Origin: Yponomeuta sedellus
Lineage: Eukaryota; Arthropoda; Insecta; Lepidoptera; Yponomeutidae
DNA: 64,000 bases
Direction: 5' to 3'
Assembly (NCBI GenBank): GCA_934045075.1
Contig: OW203729.1
Span: forward strand, 7,287,816 to 7,351,815
Shown: in pieces, positions 54,530 to 64,000 of the stretch
How the letters are laid out: each line of letters opens with the position of its first letter
Position numbering within the stretch: the first letter of the stretch is position 1
Program-made: the position numbers and the translations under genes
Notes under the pieces: model-generated
Seen by the model: only the letters and a program-made list of their open reading frames with translations
Told to the model about the DNA's origin: nothing
Databases searched by the model: none

Positions 54530-57500
54530 GGATATGGGAAGGTTTTTTGAAACGATTTATTCGTGTAGCGGAGTTATTTGGTGTGAGAATTGGTCTTTAA
54601 CCATTAGAAAAAAAAATTGACAGTTTGCCTTACTAACAAATAACAATCATTGGATTGTAGATCAACTAAAGAAAATTATAAATTGTAATAAAATGTTAGC
54701 GAACCTCTTTGAAACTTTGTAGTTTTAGACAACAAGAGATATTGTGAGGTAATAAATTGTAATGTCGCATTTTAACAAGAACCCTTAAAAATATGTAGTT
54801 GCTGTAAGTGGCACAACTCATAATAACAATATTTTTTATTTTACAAAGCCTTTTATAATGTTTAAAAACTAAGTGAAACATTTCATATTTTTTATCATTT
54901 TACCCTTTGCCTTTGTGAAGTTATAATGTACACCTATATTAGAGAAGCTTTTGTGCATTTAAGATGTTGACTATTAAAGTAAATTATATCTGTAGATGTA
55001 GGTAAATTTAACATGGCTCTTTATTAAACCGCTGTTTTGGAATTTATAAAATATAAGTATTTGACTAAGCATGTTGTCGTGGTAATCCAATGTATTATAT
55101 TTCTGTCATTATCTTCCATTTTTTACACACTTTTCGAGTAACATAAAATATATGTGTCGTTTGACTTTTGATTTCAATAAATTTTATTTACCCACTATCG
55201 ATCCCCAAAATTTTATTGAATGTAATTAATATAATTGAATTGATTTAAGTTGTAGATATAATTTTAAATATATAAATACTATTACTTTGCCGATAATGTT
55301 TTTAATGCAATTTTGTCTTAACGGTTAATTATTGATAAGTAATTTGCCAAACTGCAATTCTGTTTAGTTAATAATAACAAACATATTTACTCACTACACA
55401 TTTATTCCATTAAATATGCGGTTACCCGAGTTTTTTCAACTTTTTAACTCATAAAAACCATTAGAAAGTTTGCTAAAGATTAGATATTAAAATAATAAAT
55501 GTGACTTTAAACATAGTTTGCTTGAACTTGTGTTTAGTTCAGTAAGTTCTTGGGACAAAATAAAATATCACGTGAAACCTTAAAATAAAAAAAAAACATA
55601 TCTATTTGCGGTCTGAAAAAGTTATTGTAGAATTACTAAAAAAACATTTTGGAAATCAAACCAAAAAACAATGCAATGTTTCTTCCTATTACGGATAGAA
55701 AAAGAAAACAGACACACGCTAAGTCCTCACATATCTGTGTATTTGTAGAAAGAAATTTCCAACAACAAAAATACAATACGTATGGGTCGATGACAACATT
55801 GTTAAAATGTGGACGCGATGTTTAATACTGCTATTATAAAAATAGTTAGTCTTTCTAACTATCTATAGAAGTACTAAGCAACATTTTAACAATTGCCATT
55901 GGCTTATTAGGTAGGTATAATAAAATATTGTTAATTATAATCCATGAATATTTAAATAAAATATTTATCTAGTTTATAAATTCGGGAATGGTCATATTAC
56001 AAAATTATTAGTTGTAATGTTTACAGGAGGTGATACTCAAAGTTTTCACGAAATCGATAATATCAGAAAAACGGACAGATATCTAACAAATCTATATTCT
56101 TGATAGAGCTCTGACACAAGCTTCGCTAACACATTGATGTTAGGTACGTAAATATTTTAACTAAAATTTTAACTTCATATCTGCACAATTTATTATAAAT
56201 GGTTAATCAAACATTTAAACGCACCAATTTAGCTCGTAAAATAAGTAGTTATAAAGTATTGATACTCAGAGTCAAAGAAACCTGATACTTAAGGGAACTT
56301 CATGAACCGTCTCAGACATTGTTGTACGTAAGGAATCATAAGGAAAAAAATGCACTAAATTTTGTCTTTTGAATTTTGATGTCGTATTCACTTTCACAAT
56401 CTTGTTGTTTTAAATAATAATCGTGATTATGAAATCGGTAAATCTCGTTGTGTTGAATGTGCGTAGACATAGACTTTCACGTTTAAACTCGGCTTTTAAT
56501 TAAAAAGATCTGACGCAAGTTTAAATACGTAACATAGGCCGTTAGGTCATTTTATTCCCTTATGTTTCAGCTTGATGTTTCTAATGGTATATTTATAAAA
56601 CGACCTTCATCAACGTTAATAACTCGAAAGGGTTCATGAAAATATGAGCTTTCCGTTGCTACAGTAATATATCCTTTTGTTGTGTAATCCAGTAAGCTAA
56701 TATCATGCCCATTCTGCCAAGAATACCGCGCCTCTTGGTTTGCTTAATGGCCATTAGGCCGAGCAAACTACTGTCATTATAATTGTAACAACGTGTAAAT
56801 TTCCGTTTAAATGGCTCGGAATTTAGAACAATGTAAAATTAAACGATAAAGTCATTTTCGTAGACCGTTCAAAACTTGGAGATTTTATTATAAAGCCGAT
56901 TAACGTTATGTTAGTTACAAATATAATGTTGCGGTTCATTGACTTTTAATAAAAGATACGATATGAAAACGATATTTAACTTTTAAGTAACGGCTTTGTA
57001 AAAGATGGTTTTATTTGTTGCCATACACAATAGATGAGTAACATTACATGTTGTAATAACGGCTTATAATTAAGTATGCTAACAGTGTGCTATATGGACG
57101 TGAAAACTCTTAACCTCTTTGTGTGCGTATAATATGTATTTTAAGGGGATCCATGGGTTCACCAGCGTCAGCAATCATATGTTATTTTACAAAACATCAT
57201 ATCTTATTTAACAGACCGTATTTGCATATAAAAGAGTGTTAAATCATTCTTTCAATAACGTTAGTAGTAATTTTTAGGTTCCATCATCTACGTACAATGG
57301 CCCAACTATGAGGCAAAGTGCGGAAACCACAGGACAAACTAACTAGGTTCCTTCATACTGAATTTAAGGTGAAAAACTTAGTAGGTACTTTTAGGAACTA
57401 TTATCGTGAACCTAACGCAAAAAAACCTAAGACTTTTAGGACCCATTATCGTGATTCTAAGGCAAAAACTATGGGAAGAAGTATTACCCCCGAAAACGGC

Positions 57501-58989
57501 CGTTTTTGGCATAAATGCTATTTAGACCCTGGTCCGTGATTTGGGCCCAGAATAACACATTAAAAGATTGACACTCTTTCCAAATATGGCATGTAAATGA
57601 AACAAGATGGCTTAAGCGTCAACTCGGGCTACAAAAATAGGCTATAATTCACTACTTTTAAATTCTTTTGATGTCTTTTCGGCCAAGTTAAGCTCCCATT
57701 ATGAGTATTATGTTATGAGAGAAGTAAATTATTTTTCAGATCTATCACGTAATAATAATTTAAAGTCACTACCACCCAATATTAGTAAGGCTATTAAGGA
57801 AAAACGCACTGAATTAAAAAATATATATATATCAACAATATATTATTATGTTTTTTTACCCATTGGTGCGCTAGTGTTACTGCATGGAGCTCCTTAATAC
57901 TGGGGACTTGGAAAGTAATTTTTTATCAAACACATCTGGGAGGCGGTATAATATAGAGATAGTGTCATAACTAGACCGACCAACCTTTGAACGTACATAT
58001 CAACTAAGAATTTATTTACATATGTAATAGACGTAATTTCATTAATAAACATAAGTATACACCTATATCGCTGTTGTGTGTTATTCGACGTATAGCCATA
58101 TATGAAATTCACTGTTTATCATTGTTATATTAGAATGTAAGGTTGTATTATCATTATCACTTACGTAAGGAAGGTAACATTTTCGGCAGCAATAAATTTG
58201 AAAATTCTGAAAATAAATTTTATCAAAATCTAACGTTTTATAAACTTGATGTGAACGTGTTATTAGCAACGTATTGGGTACTTCTAAAACTGACTATTCG
58301 CATTAACGATATTAACTAAAAACGTTGTTTTGCAAACACTACTCTAAAGTTGGTTCACAACGAGTTTATAGTCACATTTGTTGTTTATTAATTCTAACGT
58401 AGTACTAATAAAATTGCTATAATGTAAGGGTGTAATTATTTCTTTTAAGTAAACGTAATAATATAAATATAACTAACAATTGTTTTATTTCACACGCCAT
58501 TTCAGGTAGAAAATAGAGAAGTTGCAAAAAATTATATTTTAAATTATAAAATAAAGATAAAATAAATTATATTTATTTGAGAAACAAACAGTGTTTTAAA
58601 TACAATATAAATCATATCTTATGTTAAATACATAGACCTGTAGTTTCTCATAATTTCAAATGCAAACATTTTTTTAAGGTAAGTTAAACATCCGTCGGAG
58701 AAGCGCTCCGAATCAGAATCAAAAATTCCAACTATAAAAACAAAAATAGAAAAAAATATACACAAAAAACACTCCGATGAATTTCTCATATCATTCCAAT
58801 TAACAAAACGAATTATTTATTATAACACACAACAACTCTACCCATTTTAACACAAATAATAATAAAGTTGATCCAGTAGATAAAATTCATAATAAGTAGC
58901 AGATACCTACTGAATATAAATTTATATACCTACTCATTAGAACTCAAAATAATATTATATTGATTTCATTGCAGCCTACTCTATCTAAA
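54530..58989. other. AT-rich 3' flank of the LRR gene
   Basis: Very AT-rich with no recognised gene or repeat for over 4 kb, in contrast to the rest of the window. Part may be 3' UTR. Around 57370-57475 a segment of about 43 bp (TTTAGGA..TATTATCGTGA) is imperfectly repeated in tandem. At 57284-57325 a 38-bp stretch matches 36066-36110 in reverse. Confidence 0.45.
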
Positions 58990-59085
58990 ATAATGTCCCA
59001 GGCACTGCAGCTTCCGATTGGTTTCTTTACCCATTTAATGTGAGTACCTAAAGGTGCCACAGGAGGCTGTATAAATCATCTATTA
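58990..59085 (+). repeat. 3' part of the TATAAATCATCT repeat
   Basis: TGTCCCAGGCACTGCAGCTT, TTACCCATTTAATGTGAGTA and GCTGTATAAATCATCT. Confidence 0.6.
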
Positions 59086-59286
59086 CCCAATAAAAAGAAC
59101 TTATAAATTAGTCTATGCAGCAGCAAGTTTTTTTTTAGAGAGGCGACGTGAATCGCTTCAAAGATTTTTGTCGGCCACTTTACATAATACAACCTGTAGA
59201 AAATTGTCAAGTGTTACAAAAACCCTCTATACAAGTCGGACGCAAACTGTGAAGTTACGAAAAATTGCTAGTAATACCTTATAATG

Positions 59287-59637
59287 TTATCAACCCTTGT
59301 ATGTCCCCACTGCTGGGGCACGGGTGTCTTCCTGCATCGCAGGAAGGTTAGGCCATACTCCACCAAGGGGGCCAAACCGGGTTGCTGGAGAATCGTAAGA
59401 CAGTGGCGGGCCTTACTGTCAGAAGTTATCAAGCCGCCCTAAGGCCTCTGACATGCCTTAACTACTGCCATTACATGACAGCCGGCACCAACGGCTTAAA
59501 GTGTCTTAGTGCGATCGGAAAAATGCCAAAAATAGCAGTAGTCACGGGACGGTCACCCATTCTGCACCTGACCGCGTCTGTTGTTGCTTAACTCAAGTGT
59601 TTGATTTCTCACTCGATTCGCCTAAGCCAGGAGCGCT
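59287..59637 (-). repeat. 5S-like SINE, full length with target duplication
   Basis: Minus copy from TTATCAACCCTTGTATGTCC to CAGGAGCGCTT. CTTATAATG occurs exactly at 59278-59286 and 59636-59644. Confidence 0.9.
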
Positions 59638-60075
59638 TATAATGCATCAATCAAATGCACGAAACTTAATTTAATTGGGCTTTTTATTGTTACACTAACA
59701 TGATTTTCGCTTTTTCGAGACGTACAGAAACTCGACAAAAACCAATAAGCTTAATTTTTTTTTCTGAGTTTTCCTACGTCTTTTCTGGTAATCACTCCAA
59801 TCTAATTTTGACGCATGCTCCCCATGACACGGTTGATGCACCGCTCCTTCCGTAAATACAATTTGCATCCATGCCAGGCTGTATACATTCGAGAGTTGAG
59901 CTTCATAACGACATTGTGTTGATTAATTAATTGACGGGAAGCCACGACGCATTAGTTTGATCGATATTCCATTACCGCTAGCTGGTTTACGTTTACGAAT
60001 AGTGTATTCTCTTCCTGTGGCCTGCTATTCATGGTTCACTATGTGATGCCAAGTTACCCCTTTCCGGGCGAGGAT

Positions 60076-60480
60076 TTAACTTAAACTATCACCATTATTT
60101 TCTAAAAATACATTAACATCCTTTAGATAGTTTATGGTACCTTTGTAGTTTGAGCCATTATCAGAGCGAATAAGTGAGGGCAAGCCTCTGCGCGACACGA
60201 AACGATCCAACGCGGCGACGAAGGCCTCAGTAGACAATGCTGAAACTAATTCCAAATGGACAGCCTTGGTGGCCAAGCACACAAACACGCATAGGTAAGC
60301 CTTCACAACCCGAGCGTTGCGAAGGGTGGTCGTTTTTACTGAAAACGGCCCCGCAAAGTTCGTTGCGATACCCTCAAATGGCCGAGACTGATTAACTCGG
60401 TCCGGCGGCAGATCTCCCATCTGCGACTGCTTGAATCGATGTACAAAAAAGGAGTTGGTGACGCAGTATACACCGCATTG
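60076..60480 (-). pseudogene. Integrase fragment of a second BEL/Pao element
   Basis: A 114-codon open stretch with integrase-core sequence: NFAGPFSV (first Asp of the usual DYAGP replaced by Asn), CLATKAVHLELVS, FVSRRGLPSLIRSDNGSNY (second Asp present). The third catalytic region (FGGLWE) is missing at the left end. It differs widely from the complete BEL/Pao copy in this window, so it belongs to a different family. I saw no LTRs beside it, and it is probably an old truncated remnant. Confidence 0.85.
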
Positions 60481-61057
60481 TCATTCTTGTTAGCATGTCG
60501 ATTAATAAAACTTATTCAATAAAACTATCAAATGTCAGTTTCACGATTATAATATCCTTCCATCAATGGCTTCGTATTAACAATAAATGCTTAAAAGCAA
60601 ATAATTATTTATGATAATTGTCTTTCATTAAAGAACCTTACAGCAAGAATTATTTTTATCGTACGTAGTTACTCGAGGAATTTTCTACATTTATATGAGT
60701 ATATCGTTCAGAAGGCTCCTTTCATGCAACGAATATTCATAATAAAAACTACTACGTTATGTATTGTTGACTAGAGATACCTAGTCTAATATAAGTGTCA
60801 GTTTTTATGGTAAAGTCTCCAATGTGCTGAAGGAAGAAACTGTCTCCTAAGATACAGAGTCCCCTAGTTTAGGAGTCGGGGACTTAACCAGCTATGTAAC
60901 CGAAACCGTAACTTTGTAGGTGCTTATGGAACTATTAATAACTTGATCAATAAAGTTATTAATAAAAATAATGGCGGCCGGGCGGGCGTCTGTCTAGCCA
61001 CTTTGGTCAGACAAGACTTTTATCTCTTTTCCATGGTAATAATTATAACTACTACGT

Positions 61058-61190
61058 CTATGACTAACGCTAGCGGCATTTTTCTGAGCTGTTCCGTTAT
61101 TCGCTAGGCACGTTAAGCAGTTGATGAAAGCTGTCGTCGATAGATTGTAGTCGTTATGCCAAGTCAGAGGCCTTAGGGCGGCCTGAAACA
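61058..61190 (+). repeat. Internal fragment of the 5S-like SINE
   Basis: GACTAACGCTAGCGGCATTT, AGGCACGTTAAGCAGTTGAT and AAGTCAGAGGCCTTAGGGCG; plus orientation and diverged, both ends missing. Confidence 0.6.
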
Positions 61191-61367
61191 TAATTATTAG
61201 AAAATAATTTTCTACGTTACAGTACTTCCTACCACTTTAAGTTTGGATTCACAGTTAAAAATCAAAAGGTCAGAAATCAATAAACACTTACAAACATGCA
61301 GTTATTATTGATAAACCATTATATATAACAATACTGTTTTTCACTACGAAAAGAATATTGCTATCGA

Positions 61368-61672
61368 TATCATCCCTTGGTATGTCCCCACTGCCGCGGC
61401 ACGGGTGTTTACCGGGGCTTAGTCCAGAGTTGTGGATGATTGTAAGACAGTGGCGGGCCTTACTGTCAGAAGTCATCAAGCCGCCCATAAGGCCTCTGAC
61501 ATGGCTTAACGACTGCTATTACGTGACAGCCGGCACCGACGGCTTAAAGTGTCTTACGAAGCGCGGAAGCGCTCGGAAAAATGGGATGGTCACCCATCCA
61601 GCGACTGACTGCGCCTATTGTTGCTTAACTAAACTGATTGATTCCAATCACTCGGTTCTACTGGGCTACGAG
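61368..61672 (-). repeat. 5S-like SINE with internal deletions
   Basis: Minus copy from ATCATCCCTTGGTATGTCCC to TGGGCTACGAGTACTC. The stretch after GCACGGGTG is shortened and part of the region near 61580-61590 is deleted. Confidence 0.85.
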
Positions 61673-61784
61673 TACTCTTCGATGTCTAAGTGCAAAAGCC
61701 TTCTTTATTCATTAGACGATAAAGTAAATTTAATTTAGAACGTCGTATTCACTAAGTTTATGAATTCAAAACAACATTAAACCT

Positions 61785-62050
61785 TTTTAATTCTACCTCT
61801 ATGGCACCGAATTCGTCGTACCTTTTTTAATTCGTTAAAAACTCAGATTTGAACCTTCTTGGCGTACTTTTGTTTTAATTCGCTTTGCGCGTGCCATTTT
61901 ATTTTTACGTCCTATTGTCAAAACTTTTTCTTGCATTTAGTCATATCATCGCTGAGGTGAGACTAAAAGTAACGTCTTGCACTCGAGTGCAGACATTTTT
62001 CACCGTGTGATCCTTTGATTCCCTCGCCACCGCGTTGAGGATTCAAATCC
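61785..62050 (-). repeat. Interspersed repeat with GCACTCGAGTGC core
   Basis: GCGCGTGCCATTTTATTTTT, TTTTTCTTGCATTTAGTCAT, TGCACTCGAGTGCAGACATT and TGATCCTTTGATTCCCTCGC are repeated nearly base for base at 63006-63175, and in reverse at 10934-11185. No stable ORF; origin unknown. Confidence 0.75.
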
Positions 62051-62174
62051 TTCGCTTGCTCAGTAACCAAAATTGAGCACGCAGTTAAAATGCAACTTTG
62101 CACTGTTGTATAACAAATAACTATTAATATAATCTGAGAGGATTTTTTTATGTTATATTACTTTTTATAATGTA

Positions 62175-62325
62175 ATTTTTATATGTCCTACTGCAGGGCA
62201 CAGGCCTTAGCTTTGAGGAGAGATTATGGGCATATTTACCACGCGTGCTCACCGAAGATTGGCTTCTCAGACAAACAATTCAGACACTCAGGTTTCCTCA
62301 CGATATTTTCCTTCACATCATCAAG
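62175..62325 (-). repeat. 3' part of the CTGCAGGGCA-type SINE
   Basis: GTCCTACTGCAGGGCACAGG, ACCACGCGTGCTCACCGAAG and CAGACACTCAGGTTTCCTCA, as in the copies at 10.2 and 25 kb. Confidence 0.6.
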
Positions 62326-62928
62326 CATTTAAAGATAAAAACCTTCAAGTGCATGTCAGATCACGCATAATATAGGGTTCCGTAGAAAGAGGGGTATCTT
62401 GATTACTTTACACAAGTAACAACACCATCAAAGTAATGTTCAATGAATTTGTACGAAATTTTGTTCTACAATTTAGTGGACTCTTTAACTAGTAAAGCGT
62501 GATATATCACATTATACAAGCCTTGAGCTTCTTTCGCATTTTTTCAAACTGTGGGACGTCTAAAATCTCAAATATGTTCAAAATATATTCAATTAAGTTT
62601 AATACCTACATCGAATAAAACCTCTAGACGATTCATCTCCAGTACTAGGCTACCTATACCACCTACCTTACCATTACCATCCCTACCTCCAAGCTTTTTT
62701 TATTAAAAGAAACGTCGAAGGTACATTTTTCTGTAAGCAGGTCACTTCACTTCCATAAATATTTTATAATACTGTAAAGTCGCGCAATATAATTAATGAT
62801 GAAGTGAATAGCGTGACGACATAACAAAGGCTTTGAAGGGGAAGTACTGAGTATTATTTATTGGTGCCAGAGCGAAACATGACAACAAATGCATACGAGA
62901 TTAGCTTTTAATTTACTTACCCTGCGTA

Positions 62929-63360
62929 TTTTCTCTTCTTCTTCTTCTTCAGGCTATACTAGTCCACTGCTAGTGACACAGCCCTCCCCCAATGAGTGCC
63001 ACAGCGCTTTGCGCGCGTCATTTCATTTTTACGTCCTATTGTCAAAACTTTTTCTTGCATTTAGTCAAAATCATCGCTGAGGTGAGACTAAAAGTAGCGT
63101 CTTGCACTCGAGTCGAGACATTTTTCACCGCGTGATCCTTTGATTCCCTCGCCAGCGCGTTGAGGATCCAAATTTTAGGGGGTAGTGCCCATAATCCCCA
63201 CGCTGGGCATGCGGGTCGGGGATCGCAGTTTGGTGGAATTGTACTGCAGGGGGCGCTGCTGCCCACCCCCCGGTTTGTGTCCCTTAGTCGCCTTTTACGA
63301 TACCCGCGGGAAGATTTTGGCTTGGTGCTATTCTCTAGGCCGACACCACACAGCATAATT
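62929..63360 (-). mobile_element. Second copy of the LINE-type 3' region, interrupted
   Basis: TTCTTCTTCTTCAGGCTATA, AGTGCCCATAATCCCCACGC, GGGCATGCGGGTCGGGGATC, TCCCTTAGTCGCCTTTTACG and TTCTCTAGGCCGACACCACA. The region corresponding to 31040-31080 is replaced by the repeat at 63006-63175. Confidence 0.65.
63006..63175 (-). repeat. Second nearby copy of the GCACTCGAGTGC-core repeat
   Basis: About 165 bp in direct orientation to 61886-62050. It appears to interrupt the repeat at 62929-63360. Confidence 0.75.
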
Positions 63361-63771
63361 TACCTACCCTAAAACTCGCCGCGCGATCTCGGAGCCAATT
63401 CTCACTTAATAAGCAAATAATTCCTATGCGACTTTAAGGCGTATGACTTGAATTGTACATAAACAGTCGCATGGTAATTACCATGCGACATTATGACATC
63501 TCGAAGCGAGCGAAATTTATTAGCAAATTTGCACATACTACTTTGTGAGAATACATGAAACTGATTTTTATGCGACAAACGTCCAACCCTTCGAATATTT
63601 TGCGTCTACGCTTTCAATTCGCATAGACGAGAATCGGCTCCCTGATCTGCGGTATGTGCAAGTCTTGTTATAACAACTATTTTTGTTTTACAATGTTTAT
63701 GTAATTTAATTTGACTTTGTTTAATTTCAAAGTTACGTACATATGCGAATTTGTAGTCGCAATACCACACG

Positions 63772-64000
63772 CTAACGGTGAAGGAAAAAATCGTGAGGAA
63801 TCCCGCGGCATGGTTGGCTCCGCACGTATTGACTAGTCTTTCCTGTGGGCTAGGCCGACTAAGCTGTCAGGATGGTATAGGTGCTGGGCAAGCCTACACC
63901 ATATATAAAACCATATCCCAGGCACTACAGCGTCGGAGTGGTCCCGTCACCCATCTAGTGTGAGTGAAGATACCACTGGACGCTGTATAAATCATCTCAT
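63772..64000 (+). repeat. TATAAATCATCT repeat, running to the window end
   Basis: ACGGTGAAGGAAAAAATCGT, TTGACTAGTCTTTCCTGTGG, GCTGTCAGGATGGTATAGGT and CTGTATAAATCATCTCAT; about 85% like the copy at 33.6 kb by eye. Confidence 0.7.

Noticed and set aside
57318..57539. 73-codon lysine/arginine-rich frame
   Set aside because: It arises from an imperfect tandem repeat and has no homology I recognise.
1..64000. CRISPR arrays, operons or prokaryotic regulatory sites
   Set aside because: None seen; intron-exon structure and retroelements show eukaryotic DNA, so such calls would be meaningless.

Overview
The window is a stretch of animal, almost certainly insect and most likely lepidopteran (moth or butterfly), nuclear DNA. 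The signs are an AT-rich background, short coding exons with GT..AG introns of up to about 10 kb, and a dense load of BEL/Pao, DIRS-like, non-LTR and Penelope-like retroelements, SINEs and MITEs. Lepidoptera is an inference from the look of the repeat families and from the encoded protein, not from a search. There is no bacterial-type gene organisation.

One host gene is visible. On the + strand, nine coding exons between 16740 and 54299 join with matching phase at all eight junctions into a 482-codon reading frame. It has a signal peptide, a four-cysteine LRR N-cap, about eleven leucine-rich repeats, a four-cysteine LRR C-cap and a short tail: a secreted or surface leucine-rich-repeat protein. 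The sequence looks like the arthropod family that includes Drosophila CG14762, often auto-named 'oplophorus-luciferin 2-monooxygenase non-catalytic subunit-like'. The coding sequence is 1.45 kb; the gene spans 37.6 kb because its introns are full of transposons. Most of exon 2 is repeated 217 bp downstream without an acceptor.

Layout: 1-16.7 kb is upstream sequence with SINEs, LINE ends, a long (ATGT)n tract and, at about 12.7-15.06 kb, a decayed DIRS-like retroelement. 16.7-27.4 kb holds exons 1 and 2, a 49-bp perfect inverted repeat followed by a short recombinase-like ORF fragment, several tRNA-derived SINEs, and a Penelope-like 3' end inserted in a SINE. 27.4-43.2 kb holds exons 3-7 between 5S-rRNA-like SINEs, a jockey/CR1-type LINE (37.1-39.4 kb), an element with GGGGCC termini and a MITE with 170-bp inverted repeats. 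44.03-50.13 kb is a complete BEL/Pao retrotransposon, antisense inside intron 7, with LTRs that look identical and a 5-bp target-site duplication; a frameshift and a stop break its ORF. 53.3-54.3 kb holds the last two exons. 54.3-64 kb is 3' flank, AT-rich at first and then repeat-rich with a second BEL/Pao integrase fragment.

The item most worth checking as possibly undescribed is the roughly 355-bp SINE family (about 16 full or partial copies) whose 5' part resembles the 3' half of 5S rRNA, including the internal promoter region. At least five copies have visible target-site duplications.
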